Below are positions 51,010 to 60,613 of a DNA stretch of 64,000 bases, one piece after another (within the stretch, counting starts at the first letter, position 1; each line of letters begins with the position of its first letter). Location of the stretch: NCBI RefSeq assembly GCF_000757385.1, contig NZ_JRHH01000006.1:124001-188000 (forward strand), given 5' to 3'. This DNA comes from Flavobacterium aquatile LMG 4008 = ATCC 11947 (lineage in GTDB: Bacteria; Bacteroidota; Bacteroidia; Flavobacteriales; Flavobacteriaceae). The position numbers were made by a program, and so were the translations under genes. The notes under the pieces are model-generated. The model worked only from the letters and a program-made list of their open reading frames with translations. It did not search any database and was not told the DNA's origin.

Positions 51010-52530
51010 ATGAAAAAAATGAGATTTAGGAAATTGCTATACGTTGTTATGGCATTATTAAGCATTTCTATTTGTGTGTTTTTGTGGTCGGATAATGAAT
51101 TAAATAAGGTTTTAGGTAAATCAACAAAAGTTATTGATATTTCTTCAATTGTTAAACCAACCGAAATAATTCAAATAAAAAACGCAAATATACTTTCAGA
51201 AGATTGTAGCCACTTCATTAAAAATCAAGATGTAATTATTAAAAATGGTAAAATAATTCGTTTAGGAGAAAATCAACTTGTCGAAAATAATGCTGTTACA
51301 ATTGATGGAACAAATAAATATTTAATTCCAGGTCTTATTGATTCTCACGTTCATTTAAAAGAAAGCAAAAATGATTTATTTTTATATTTAGTTAATGGAG
51401 TAACTTCTATTAGAGAAATGGCTGGAAGACCAATTACTTTAGAATGGAGAAAATCAATTCAAAAAAATGGATTTGGACCACGAATGTTTATCGCTTCTCC
51501 ACCAATATTTAGTGAAAGTGGAATAATGGGATATTACTATCAATGGACTAGACAATCAATCAATTATTCAACGAAAGGCGATGCAGAAAAAAAGATAGAA
51601 AAGATAAAAGAACAAGGTTATGATGCGGTAAAAATGTACGGTTTTGTTAATCCCGAAATGTTTAAAACCACAATAGACATTTCCAAAAAATATAATATTC
51701 CTGTTATTGGGCATATTCCTTTAGTTAATTTAGATGCGTTTTATACTTCGGGTCAAAAAGAAATTGCTCACGTTGAAGAAATAACCGTGAAAAATATGGA
51801 TGATTTTGGAAAATCAATTTCTAAAAACCCAAAAGAATATATAAATTTCTTAAAAGCACATTCAAACCAAATTGCAAAAAAATTAAAAGAAAACAATATT
51901 TGTGTAACTTCTACTATTTCGCTAATTGAAAGCTTTCCTAAACAAAGATTTGATCTAAAATCTGAACTTAAAAAAATAGAACTAAAATATGCCAATCCTA
52001 AAATTATTGAAGGAACGCCAATTTACAAATTAGGTTGGTTACCAAGTAAAAATGGGTATGAATATGATGGAGAAGATAATCCAGATGCAAGAAAATTATC
52101 AGCTCTTTTTTGGAAAACTTATGTAGAAGCAATTCATATTATGACAAAAGCGTTGGTTGACAATAAAGTTACGATTATGGCTGGAACAGATGCCAATGTA
52201 TCAACAATGGTTCCCGGATTTTCTCTTCATGATGAGTTACAATCATTAACAAAATCAGGAATAACAAACTCACAAGCACTTTATTCAGCAACTGTTGAAC
52301 CAAGTAATTGGATGAAAAGAAATTCTGGAAAAATTAAAATCGGTTATAATTCAGATTTAGTGTTACTTTCAAAAAATCCATTAGAGGATATTAAAAACAC
52401 AAAAACAATAGAAAATGTTTTCTTTGGTAAAAATATGATTGATAAAGTTCAAATTGCAACAATACTAAAAGCAATTGAAGAAACTAATAATGAAAATAGA
52501 TCTATAAAAATTAACGAATATATTAATTGA
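51010..52530 (+). CDS. Membrane-anchored or exported amidohydrolase
   Basis: 506 residues. N-terminal hydrophobic segment (about 8-27), either signal anchor or signal peptide. The amidohydrolase superfamily metal site is visible: LIDSHVHLKES (His113, His115), VIGHIPL, EIAHVEE and MAGTDANVS (Asp). The N-terminal beta part is VIIKNGKIIRLG and the C-terminal KIGYNSDLVLLSKNPLEDI is typical. The family includes imidazolonepropionase-like hydrolases and peptidases. The substrate is unknown. It is likely under the LytTR regulator upstream. Confidence 0.9.
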   Translation: MKKMRFRKLLYVVMALLSISICVFLWSDNELNKVLGKSTKVIDISSIVKPTEIIQIKNANILSEDCSHFIKNQDVIIKNGKIIRLGENQLVENNAVTIDGTNKYLIPGLIDSHVHLKESKNDLFLYLVNGVTSIREMAGRPITLEWRKSIQKNGFGPRMFIASPPIFSESGIMGYYYQWTRQSINYSTKGDAEKKIEKIKEQGYDAVKMYGFVNPEMFKTTIDISKKYNIPVIGHIPLVNLDAFYTSGQKEIAHVEEITVKNMDDFGKSISKNPKEYINFLKAHSNQIAKKLKENNICVTSTISLIESFPKQRFDLKSELKKIELKYANPKIIEGTPIYKLGWLPSKNGYEYDGEDNPDARKLSALFWKTYVEAIHIMTKALVDNKVTIMAGTDANVSTMVPGFSLHDELQSLTKSGITNSQALYSATVEPSNWMKRNSGKIKIGYNSDLVLLSKNPLEDIKNTKTIENVFFGKNMIDKVQIATILKAIEETNNENRSIKINEYIN

Positions 52531-52621
52531 AAAGGTTCTATCTTTTTCAATTCACTTATTTCACTTCTAACAACAATAAATTTTTATTCGGTGGTAAAAG
52601 TACGTTTTACATTTTTTAATC

Positions 52622-52659
52622 AATTAATTATTGTTTTGCAATAATTAATTATATATTTG
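52622..52659 (+). promoter_or_regulatory. Promoter and operator of the first DUF2975-XRE module
   Basis: A perfect 12-bp-arm inverted repeat, AATTAATTATTG (52622-52633) and CAATAATTAATT (52639-52650), overlaps the promoter with -7 box TATATTTG at 52652-52659. Its core TATTG-N5-CAATA is shared with 58098-58112. Confidence 0.55.
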
Positions 52660-52679
52660 CAGAAATAAATCAAAATTTC

Positions 52680-53204
52680 ATGCAAATGAAAAACGTAAAA
52701 ATAATTTCTACAATCTTATTCTACATCACAAGAGTAGTTGCCATTTTATATTTGTTAACCACTTTATATTCATTGGTTTCATTACTAACTGAATGGAGTT
52801 ATTTCACAAAAGACAATGGAAAGTATTTTACAATTTGCTTTCCCTATACAGAAACGCATTTTTTAGTCGGAGAAAATAATTGGGGTTATAAATTGTTTAA
52901 TTTCTTAATTCCTATTGGCTTTTATGGAATTTTCTTTTTGCTAGTCAGTAATGTGTTCAATGTTTTTAAACAACCTAAATTATTTACAAAATATGGTGTA
53001 AATCAATTGAGATGGTTTTACTTGGCTAATTTAACTTTGCCTTGGTTAACCATTTTATTAGCTTCTATTTTTGCTGGTAAAATTGAAGAAGGATTAGAAT
53101 GGGTTGCGGTAATTCATTTTTTCTTAGGAGTTTTTGCTTATTTTTTAGCTGCCATTTTCAAACAAGGATTACAATTGCAAAACGAACAAGACTTATTTAT
53201 TTAA
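52680..53204 (+). CDS. DUF2975 membrane protein (copy 1)
   Basis: 174 residues (a second ATG at 52686 is possible) with four TM segments (about 10-32, 70-95, 110-135, 143-163). The C-terminal FFLGVFAYFLAAIFKQGLQL and QNEQDLFI are typical for DUF2975, which usually precedes a small XRE regulator. The XRE gene follows at 53207. Function unknown; a membrane sensor that controls the XRE protein is the natural inference. Confidence 0.88.
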   Translation: MQMKNVKIISTILFYITRVVAILYLLTTLYSLVSLLTEWSYFTKDNGKYFTICFPYTETHFLVGENNWGYKLFNFLIPIGFYGIFFLLVSNVFNVFKQPKLFTKYGVNQLRWFYLANLTLPWLTILLASIFAGKIEEGLEWVAVIHFFLGVFAYFLAAIFKQGLQLQNEQDLFI

Positions 53205-53206
53205 TT

Positions 53207-53413
53207 ATGCCAATAGTTGTAAACATAGATGTAATGCTTGCCAAACGCAAAATGCAAAGCAAAGAATTGGCAGAGATTTTGGAAATCACTCCAGCAAATT
53301 TATCCATTTTAAAAACGGGTAAAGCCAAGGGTATTCGTTGGGATACACTAGAAGCTATTTGTGAAGCATTAAATTGCCAACCTGGAGATATTATCGAGTA
53401 CGTAAAAGAGTAA
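53207..53413 (+). CDS. XRE regulator of the DUF2975 module (copy 1)
   Basis: 68 residues from ATG 53207 (the longer frame from 53099 overlaps the DUF2975 gene and is rejected). A YozG-type Cro/CI helix-turn-helix: MPIVVNIDVMLAKRKMQSKE, ANLSILKTGKAKGIRWDTLE and ICEALNCQPGDIIEY. It is about two-thirds identical to the protein at 58698. The two would recognise similar operators. Confidence 0.92.
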   Translation: MPIVVNIDVMLAKRKMQSKELAEILEITPANLSILKTGKAKGIRWDTLEAICEALNCQPGDIIEYVKE

Positions 53414-53431
53414 TAAAAAAACATAACCATT

Positions 53432-53818
53432 ATGACGACCCTAGCAAAATACACAATTATTTTATTTGGAATATTTTTTATTTCAGTAGGCTTATTGATG
53501 CTTCTAAACCCGAAAAAAGCAAGAGCAATTTTAAGAAAAGCGGGAAGTACAAATTTTATAAATTATGCTGAAATTACTATAAGAATGATTCCTGCAGCAG
53601 CTTTAGTTATATATTCCAGTCTATCTAAATTTCCAGAGATATTCAAATGGGTTGGTTCGTTTATGATTTTTACTTCATTGGTATTATATTTTGTCCCAAA
53701 GCAACTTCATCATAATTTTTCAAATAAAGCTGCCGATATTTTAAAACCAATTTATTTTCAATTTATTTCTCCTTTTGCATTTGCAATTGGTGTTGCCATC
53801 ATATACAGTGTAACTTAA
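53432..53818 (+). CDS. Small membrane protein of unknown function
   Basis: 128 residues with four hydrophobic segments (about 5-22, 45-62, 67-85, 105-125) and a basic loop (NPKKARAILRKAG). It follows the XRE gene by 18 bp and may belong to that module. I do not recognise the family. Confidence 0.8.
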   Translation: MTTLAKYTIILFGIFFISVGLLMLLNPKKARAILRKAGSTNFINYAEITIRMIPAAALVIYSSLSKFPEIFKWVGSFMIFTSLVLYFVPKQLHHNFSNKAADILKPIYFQFISPFAFAIGVAIIYSVT

Positions 53819-53953
53819 AACCCGGAGTTTAGAGTAATACGTAAAAAAAATAATTCAAACACATAGTAATCAAATATCTCAACTACTTAATTGTAGCTGA
53901 CAGGAATTTTCTTGTCAAAATTTTAAAATAATAATCATCAAAATCAACAAAAA

Positions 53954-54823
53954 ATGAACAGTTTATCAATCAAGAATCTCACAAAAACGTATGCCAATGG
54001 AGTACAAGCGTTGAGTAACATTTCGTTAGAAATCAATAATGGAATGTTTGGGTTACTAGGTCCAAATGGAGCAGGAAAATCATCATTAATGCGAACTATT
54101 GTTGGCTTGCAAACAGCCGATTCGGGAGAAATTCTACTAAATGGCACCAATATTTTAGAAAATCCAATGTTTATCAAAGAGCAATTAGGTTTTCTTCCTC
54201 AAGATTTTGGCGTTTATCCTAAAATTTCGGCTTATGAATTATTGAATCATATTGCAATACTAAAAGGTGTTTCCAACAAAACAGCACGTAAAGAACAAAT
54301 CGAGTCTTTACTAGAAAAAGTGAACCTATCTTCTCAAAAAAATAAAGAAGTACATACTTTTTCGGGGGGAATGCGTCAGCGCTTTGGTGTGGCACAAGCG
54401 CTTTTGGGCAATCCAAAAATCATAATTGTTGATGAGCCAACTGCAGGTTTAGATCCAGAAGAACGCAATCGTTTTAATGGATTGCTTTCGGAAATTGGAT
54501 CGGAACGCATTGTAATTCTTTCTACACATTTGGTGGAAGATGTTAGAAATCTTTGTTCACAAATGGCAATTATGCAAAACGGAAAAGTATTGCTACAAGG
54601 AAACCCGAATGATTTTGTGACGGAACTAAAAGGCAAAATTTGGCAAAAACAAATCTCAAAAGAAGCATTAGAAAAATACAAATCAAATTTTTATGTTATT
54701 GCTTCGCATTATGTAGGTGGAAAATTGAATATTCAAGTATTTTCAGAAGAAATTTTACCCGATTTTGAAGCCATACAACCAAGTTTGGAAGAAGTGTATT
54801 TCAAAACTCTAAATCAGATATAA
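53954..54823 (+). CDS. ABC transporter ATP-binding protein
   Basis: 289 residues. Walker A is LLGPNGAGKSSLMR (about 34-47), signature HTFSGGMRQRFGVAQALLG, Walker B IIIVDEPTAGLDPEE, and switch His in LSTHLVED. The last 80 residues are a C-terminal extension. It pairs with the giant permease/peptidase encoded 2 bp downstream. This pairing is known in Bacteroidetes as ABC-2 type exporters with M1-peptidase-fused permease. Confidence 0.95.
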   Translation: MNSLSIKNLTKTYANGVQALSNISLEINNGMFGLLGPNGAGKSSLMRTIVGLQTADSGEILLNGTNILENPMFIKEQLGFLPQDFGVYPKISAYELLNHIAILKGVSNKTARKEQIESLLEKVNLSSQKNKEVHTFSGGMRQRFGVAQALLGNPKIIIVDEPTAGLDPEERNRFNGLLSEIGSERIVILSTHLVEDVRNLCSQMAIMQNGKVLLQGNPNDFVTELKGKIWQKQISKEALEKYKSNFYVIASHYVGGKLNIQVFSEEILPDFEAIQPSLEEVYFKTLNQI

Positions 54824-54825
54824 AT

Positions 54826-57800
54826 ATGAAAACACTAATTTTATTTGATTTAAAATCGTACTGTAAAAACTGGCGATTTCTACTTTTGGTTGTAACTTTA
54901 TTTGTTTTTGGAATATTTGGTGGGAATGCTGCTCGTTTTACATTAAATGAAAACTTGGCATTTAATTCACCGTATCAAGTGGCATTTATTACAGCGTTTT
55001 TGAGTTTAACCAGCATTTTTTTTGCTACTCTTTTTTCAGCACAATTGGCATTAAAGGAAATAGATTTCAATTTGAATCTTATTTATTTTTCGTTGCCTAT
55101 TTCCAAAAAACAATTTCTTTGGAGCCGATTTACTTCCATTTTTATATTGAGTTTTGGATTTACATTATTGCTCACAATTAGCTTTTTTATAGGTAGAAAT
55201 TTTGATTCCAACGGAATGAAAAATGTTGATTTTAACTTCTTTTTTTACCTAATTCCGATACTAATTTTCACTGCCATAAATACATTTTTTGTAGTAACAA
55301 TTACCACATCAATAGGTTGGTTTTCCAAAAGCAAATTGTTCATTTATGTTAGCGGTTTATTGCTTTATGTGCTTTACATGGTAAGTATGTTATTTTCAAG
55401 CTCGCCTTTTATGGCAAATCAATTACCACAATCAAAACAAGCACAGATTATTTCAGCCATTTTTGATCCCTTTGGGTTGTCGGCTTATTTCTATCAAACT
55501 GCACATTTGACCATTGAACAACGTAATACGGATTTATTATTTCCAAACGGAATTTTATTAGCCAACAGAATAGGAATTCTGCTATTTTCAATTTTAGTGT
55601 TGATTTTGGCTACCAAACGATTTTCAATTATTAAAAAAGTAAAATCTATCAAAGTAAAATCGGTTCCAAATGAAGTTTCATCGCTACCTTTTGCATTTGT
55701 TACTACCGAAAAATCAAACAAAGTCAAATTGCAATCGTTTTTTTCTTTTACAAAAATGAATTGGATCTATGTTGTAAAAAGCATTCCATTTATAGTAATC
55801 GTTTTGAGTTTACTCTTTGCAGTCGGAATGGAAATGTATGCAGAAATTGAAAAAGGTATTCGATTACCACAAAAATACGCATCGTCTGGATTGATGATTT
55901 CTACCATTATTCAAAATTTTTATGTGTTGGGCGCATTAATTTTGGTTTTCTATGGCAATGATTTGTATTGGAGAAGCAAAAATGCCAACTTTCATTATAT
56001 TGAAGAAAGCACGCCAAATTTTTCGATTAAATTCTGGTCCATTTGGCTCACATTAATTATATTGAGTTTTGTTTTTACAACTGTTTTAATATTAGAAGGC
56101 ATTGCATTTCAATTTCTTTACAACTATCCAAATATCGAATGGAATGTATATACAAAATCCTTTTTGTTTACAACATTTCCTTTAATTCTAATAGGTGGAT
56201 TTACTTTAATCTTTCAAAAAATCATCAAAAATAAATATTTCGCCTTAGCCATTTCGGGAATATTTGTTTTACTGATGACCACTTCTTTAGGAAAATCGAT
56301 TATAAAATATCCATTGCTTAAATTTTTACACACCATTTCTTTTGATTATAGCGATATGAATGGTTTTGGAAGCTATGAAAATGCTTTTATACAACGATTA
56401 TTTTTCGGTTTTGTACTCGTCTTTTTTCTATTATATTTTATTCATCAAAGTAAAAAGTCAGTTGCTAAAATTTCATTTTGGTTGATTGCAATTTTTAGCC
56501 TTGGTTTACTTTCATTTCTAGGAAAAAACTCTGTTTCAGGTTATGTTTCAAAAGATAAAAACCAAGAGGAATTAGCTCAAGTTAATTACGAAAAACAATT
56601 CCGAAATTTTCAGAACAAATCGCAACCAACCATAACTAAAGTAACCACACGAGTGGATTTATTTCCATCCGAAAATGCATATTCAATTAAAGGAAATTAT
56701 GTTTTAGAAAACAAAACCCAACAACCAATTACTGAAATTTTATTTAATTTTTCAGATTATTTTGAAATTAAAAAAGCGGTTTTACATACTGAAAATGGAG
56801 CTATTTCAATCACAAATCAATATCAAATTATTCGATTAAAAAAAGTACTACTTCCCTATCAAAAAATCAGTTTCGATTTTGAATTATACTATCAATGGAA
56901 ACCTGTAAACGGACATCAATCGTTTAATGCTATTGTAGAAAACGGAAGTTTTATGCGTATTAGTCGCTATTTTCCTCAAATTGGTTATAATGTTTCTAAC
57001 GAAATTGAAAACGAGAAAATTAGAAAACAATATCAATTAGGAAAACGAACAGAAATTACACGTTTAGAAGCACCAAAAGTTTTAAATGACGATTTCATTT
57101 CGTTGGATATGATCGTTTCAACCGAAGCCAGTCAAACCGTAATTGGTATAGGCGAATTATCCAAACAATGGAAAGAAAAAAACCGCAATGTGTTTCAGTT
57201 TCAAGCCGATGCTATTCCCTTTCGGTTTGCTATTTCTTCGGCAAATTATGCAGTAAAAAAAGAACGATACAAAGGTAAAAGTTTTGAAGTATATTATCAT
57301 CCTACACACAGTGAAAACGTCGCTCATTTAATCAAAAACGCAAAAATTACGATGGATTATTGCGAAAGTAATTTTGGGAAGTATCCATTTAAAACCATTC
57401 GTTTTGCGGAAATATCGGGCTTTACAAAAGGATTTAATGCAACTGCTTATCCAGCCACCATTTATATGAACGAAAATATGTCGTTTCATTGTAATATTTC
57501 GGCAGACAAACAACAAGATGTAATTAATGAATTGGCTGGTCACGAATTAGCGCATTTATGGTGGGGAAATTCTCAAATTGATCCTGACGAACGTGAAGGC
57601 GATGTCATGCTTACAGAAACATTGGCGATGTACACCGAAATGATGCTACTTAAAAAAATGTATGGAAAACAAAAAGCAGCAGAAAGTATTGCGATGCACC
57701 AAGATATTTTTGAAAGCGAAAAAGGTTTTTCAGGCGATGCACCACTTATAAAAGCAACTGGCGACTTAACTCATGTTGCCTATTCAAAAGGTGCTGTGGC

Positions 57801-57978
57801 TATGTACAAACTGAGTGAACTACTTGGCGAAGAAAAGGTGAATTTGGCACTTCGAAATTTTCTAAACAAACATAAATATCCAAATCCGAAACCTATTTCT
57901 ACTGATTTTTTAGAAGAAGTTTATAGAGTTGCAGATAAAAAACAGCATAAGGAGATTGATATTTTGTTTAAAAAGTAA
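54826..57978 (+). CDS. ABC-2 permease fused to an M1 family metallopeptidase
   Basis: 1050 residues. The N-terminal part (about 1-560) contains two sets of about six TM segments each (the first at 18-255, the second at 315-560), i.e. a complete ABC-2 transporter membrane part. From about 600 a periplasmic M1 aminopeptidase domain follows, with the zinc site AGHELAHLWWGNSQ (His906, His910) and Glu in LTETLAMYTE, 20 residues after the second His instead of the usual 18. The GAMEN exopeptidase motif is not clear. The fusion suggests cleavage of a peptide or lipopeptide during or after transport; the substrate is unknown. Confidence 0.92.
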   Translation: MKTLILFDLKSYCKNWRFLLLVVTLFVFGIFGGNAARFTLNENLAFNSPYQVAFITAFLSLTSIFFATLFSAQLALKEIDFNLNLIYFSLPISKKQFLWSRFTSIFILSFGFTLLLTISFFIGRNFDSNGMKNVDFNFFFYLIPILIFTAINTFFVVTITTSIGWFSKSKLFIYVSGLLLYVLYMVSMLFSSSPFMANQLPQSKQAQIISAIFDPFGLSAYFYQTAHLTIEQRNTDLLFPNGILLANRIGILLFSILVLILATKRFSIIKKVKSIKVKSVPNEVSSLPFAFVTTEKSNKVKLQSFFSFTKMNWIYVVKSIPFIVIVLSLLFAVGMEMYAEIEKGIRLPQKYASSGLMISTIIQNFYVLGALILVFYGNDLYWRSKNANFHYIEESTPNFSIKFWSIWLTLIILSFVFTTVLILEGIAFQFLYNYPNIEWNVYTKSFLFTTFPLILIGGFTLIFQKIIKNKYFALAISGIFVLLMTTSLGKSIIKYPLLKFLHTISFDYSDMNGFGSYENAFIQRLFFGFVLVFFLLYFIHQSKKSVAKISFWLIAIFSLGLLSFLGKNSVSGYVSKDKNQEELAQVNYEKQFRNFQNKSQPTITKVTTRVDLFPSENAYSIKGNYVLENKTQQPITEILFNFSDYFEIKKAVLHTENGAISITNQYQIIRLKKVLLPYQKISFDFELYYQWKPVNGHQSFNAIVENGSFMRISRYFPQIGYNVSNEIENEKIRKQYQLGKRTEITRLEAPKVLNDDFISLDMIVSTEASQTVIGIGELSKQWKEKNRNVFQFQADAIPFRFAISSANYAVKKERYKGKSFEVYYHPTHSENVAHLIKNAKITMDYCESNFGKYPFKTIRFAEISGFTKGFNATAYPATIYMNENMSFHCNISADKQQDVINELAGHELAHLWWGNSQIDPDEREGDVMLTETLAMYTEMMLLKKMYGKQKAAESIAMHQDIFESEKGFSGDAPLIKATGDLTHVAYSKGAVAMYKLSELLGEEKVNLALRNFLNKHKYPNPKPISTDFLEEVYRVADKKQHKEIDILFKK

Positions 57979-57990
57979 AAATTCACGATT

Positions 57991-58025
57991 AGAATCCTCA
58001 ATTAAAAACAGTTGTGGATTTTTTC
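57991..58025 (+). terminator. Terminator of the ABC/M1 operon
   Basis: Stem AATCC-T-CAA / TTG-T-GGATT with one mismatch, followed by six T. Confidence 0.6.
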
Positions 58026-58095
58026 ATTTCAAAAGCATTGATTTTATTGGTGTCTTAAAAAAATATTTTAAATTTTTAATACTTTTCAATATAAT

Positions 58096-58129
58096 TTTAT
58101 TGATTTTCAATAAATATTTATTATTTTTG
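58096..58129 (+). promoter_or_regulatory. Promoter and operator of the second DUF2975-XRE module
   Basis: TTG at 58100-58102, 19 nt, TATTTTTG at 58122-58129. A perfect inverted repeat TTTATTGA-TTT-TCAATAAA (58096-58114) overlaps the -33 element; its core TATTG-N5-CAATA is the same as in the first module. Confidence 0.55.
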
Positions 58130-58157
58130 TCTTGTTAAACTTTTAAATTTAAAAATT

Positions 58158-58694
58158 ATGATTAATGTAAACAAACTCGTATTTATAATTCTACATGTTA
58201 TCTCATGGCTAATTTTTGTTGGTTTATCCATAGAAGCTGGTGGCTTGATAGTCAATTTTATATTTAGTGTTTTTAAACCAGAAATGGTGGGTAATCTTTA
58301 TCAAAAACTTGATCTGAGTAAATTGCATCAGCAAAGTGAAATGGTTTTTTATGGGATGTATGCTTTTGTACTATTTATATCAATTTTAAAAGCAATACTT
58401 TTTTATGTGGTAATACAATTGCAATTCAAGTTAGATTTAACCAAACCATTTAGCAGATTTGTATCAAATAAAATTTCTCAAATTAGCCATTACACTTTTT
58501 CAATAGGAATATTGAGCCATGTAGCACGACAAATTGCTAATAGTTTGCAAATTCAAGGTTATGAAATTGATAAACTAAGTCAGTTTTGGGTAGATAGTTC
58601 TGCATTTATAACAATGGCAGCTATTATTTATATTATTTCTGTTATTTTCAAAAAAGGAATTGAGTTACAAGAAGAAAACGAACTAACAATATAA
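58158..58694 (+). CDS. DUF2975 membrane protein (copy 2)
   Basis: 178 residues with four TM segments (about 7-30, 65-92, 110-130, 150-170) and the typical end FKKGIELQEENELTI. It is the paralogue of the protein at 52680: same size, same topology, same downstream XRE gene (gap 3 bp). Function unknown. Confidence 0.88.
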   Translation: MINVNKLVFIILHVISWLIFVGLSIEAGGLIVNFIFSVFKPEMVGNLYQKLDLSKLHQQSEMVFYGMYAFVLFISILKAILFYVVIQLQFKLDLTKPFSRFVSNKISQISHYTFSIGILSHVARQIANSLQIQGYEIDKLSQFWVDSSAFITMAAIIYIISVIFKKGIELQEENELTI

Positions 58695-58697
58695 GTT

Positions 58698-58901
58698 ATG
58701 GCAATAATTGTAAACCTCGATGTGATGATGGCAAAACGAAAAATGTCATTAAACGAACTTTCCGAAAAAGTAGATTTAACATTATCTAATCTTTCTATAC
58801 TAAAAACTGGAAAAGCAAAAGCTATAAGATTTAGTACATTAGAAGCCATTTGTAAAGCTTTAGATTGCCAGCCAGGCGATATTTTAGAATTTAAAAATTA
58901 A
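58698..58901 (+). CDS. XRE regulator of the DUF2975 module (copy 2)
   Basis: 67 residues, a Cro/CI-type helix-turn-helix: MAIIVNLDVMMAKRKMSLNE, SNLSILKTGKAKAIRFSTLE and ICKALDCQPGDILEF. Highly similar to the protein at 53207. The recognition helix differs at a few positions (TLSNLS against TPANLS), so specificities overlap. Confidence 0.92.
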   Translation: MAIIVNLDVMMAKRKMSLNELSEKVDLTLSNLSILKTGKAKAIRFSTLEAICKALDCQPGDILEFKN

Positions 58902-58928
58902 GAAAAAAATAATCTAAAAAAAATAATC

Positions 58929-59495
58929 ATGAAAACTTTGAAACTAAAATTAGTTGCAATTTCTTTAATTGCGACAGTGACCACTTTTGCTTATAACATA
59001 AGTATTGAAAACAGGAATATTTTACATAAAAATGTAATTGTATTAGAAGAAGATATTCATAATGCAATTGTGAAAAATAATATTGCTTTTGTAAAGAAAT
59101 ACATTTCATCTAAAAAGGATTTAAACCTGAAAGATCCTTTTGGAGGTTCTTCACCATTAATAACTGCTACTCTTTTTGGAAGAACCGAAATTGCAAAACT
59201 ATTAATTAATGCTGGTGCCAAAATTAATGTTCAAAACAATGAAGGCTCAACAGCTTTAATTACTGCGGCATTTTTTTGCAGAACCGAAATTGTAAAGATA
59301 CTTTTGAAAAAAGGTGCCGATAAAACCATTAAGAATTTATATGGAAACAACGCCTATCAATCTGTTTCTAGTCCATTTTCAGAAGTAAAAGGTGTGTATG
59401 AAATGATGGAAAAAATGTTAGCTCCAATGGGTTTAAAACTAGATTATAAACATCTTGAAAAAACAAGACCTATAATCGCAAAAATGCTAGAATAA
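58929..59495 (+). CDS. Exported ankyrin-repeat protein
   Basis: 188 residues with an N-terminal hydrophobic signal (about 8-22). Two clear ankyrin repeats follow: GGSSPLITATLFGRTEIAKL and EGSTALITAAFFCRTEIVKI (about 75-130), with a third partial one (NLYGNNAYQSV). The start lies 27 bp after the XRE gene, so it may be co-transcribed. Ankyrin repeats bind proteins; the partner is unknown. Confidence 0.88.
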   Translation: MKTLKLKLVAISLIATVTTFAYNISIENRNILHKNVIVLEEDIHNAIVKNNIAFVKKYISSKKDLNLKDPFGGSSPLITATLFGRTEIAKLLINAGAKINVQNNEGSTALITAAFFCRTEIVKILLKKGADKTIKNLYGNNAYQSVSSPFSEVKGVYEMMEKMLAPMGLKLDYKHLEKTRPIIAKMLE

Positions 59496-59502
59496 CTTTC
59501 TT

Positions 59503-60552
59503 ATGAATTCAAACAGACACTTTTATGTAGATTGGCTTCGGGTAATTGCCGTTTTTCTATTAATACTTTACCATACAGCTATAGTTTTTCAACCTTGGGG
59601 TACAATGATAGGCTTTATAACCAATGAAGAAAAATGGACTGGTTTATGGTTGCCTATGCAAATGCTAAATATTTGGAGAATTCCGTTGCTGTTTTTTGTT
59701 TCTGGAATGGGTGTTTGTTTTTCAATTCAAACTAAAAACTGGAAAGAATTTATTACAGAAAGAACATTAAGAATATTGCTACCTTTTCTTTTTGGATATT
59801 TTGTTTTAGTACCATTTCAATCATTAATTTGGCTAAATATATACAAAATACCTTTTGTTTACTTACCAAATTCAGGACATTTATGGTTTTTAGGAAATTT
59901 GTTTGTTTATGTTTTGTTGTTTTCATTTCCATTCATTTATCTAAAAAATAATTTCAAATCAAAATTAGCAATCACTTTAAAAAAAATCTTAAGCAATCCT
60001 ATATCTATACTTTTAGTAATGTTTTGTTTTGTGATAGAAGCACTAATAGTAAAACCATTCCCATTTGAAATGTATGCAACTACATTACACGGTTTTGTTT
60101 TAGGAATGCTGGCATTTTTGTTCGGATTTTGCTTTGCATATACTGGAGATAATTTTTTTCTAATGAAATGGAAATGGCTAACGCTTTTTTTAGCCTTTGG
60201 ATTATATACTAGTCGCATACTACAAAACTTAAATAGTGCACCCAACTATTTATTAGCCATTGAATCAGCGTTTTGGATAATTACAATTTTAGCCTTTACA
60301 AATCAATATTTGAATCGTTCTTCAAATTTCTTAAATTATATGAATAAAGCAGTTTATCCTATTTATATGATTCACATCATTGTTTTGTTTGCAATTTCTA
60401 AGATACTATTACCATTACAAATGAATGTACAATTAAAATTTATATTACTATTACTTTTTACAGGTTTTGGCAGTTGGCTACTATATCAATTTATAATCAA
60501 ACGAATAAAACTTATTAGGCCATTATTTGGGTTAAAACAAAGTTCAATTTAA
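59503..60552 (+). CDS. Acyltransferase family 3 membrane protein
   Basis: 349 residues with about ten TM segments. The family motif is at the N terminus: FYVDWLRVIAVFLLILYHTA, and the second conserved part is WRIPLLFFVSGMGV and RTLRILLPFLFGYF. Such enzymes acylate glycans, lipids or antibiotics at the membrane. The substrate is unknown. It follows the ankyrin gene by 7 bp. Confidence 0.92.
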   Translation: MNSNRHFYVDWLRVIAVFLLILYHTAIVFQPWGTMIGFITNEEKWTGLWLPMQMLNIWRIPLLFFVSGMGVCFSIQTKNWKEFITERTLRILLPFLFGYFVLVPFQSLIWLNIYKIPFVYLPNSGHLWFLGNLFVYVLLFSFPFIYLKNNFKSKLAITLKKILSNPISILLVMFCFVIEALIVKPFPFEMYATTLHGFVLGMLAFLFGFCFAYTGDNFFLMKWKWLTLFLAFGLYTSRILQNLNSAPNYLLAIESAFWIITILAFTNQYLNRSSNFLNYMNKAVYPIYMIHIIVLFAISKILLPLQMNVQLKFILLLLFTGFGSWLLYQFIIKRIKLIRPLFGLKQSSI

Positions 60553-60613
60553 GAAAAAATTACAACTGTAACAAAATCAATCGGTTATCGTCTCACTTAA
60601 TGAAACAATAAAA

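Noticed and set aside
53898..53917. TGACA/TGTCA hairpin before the ABC transporter gene
   Set aside because: Short stem with a wobble pair and no T-run; not convincing as terminator or operator.
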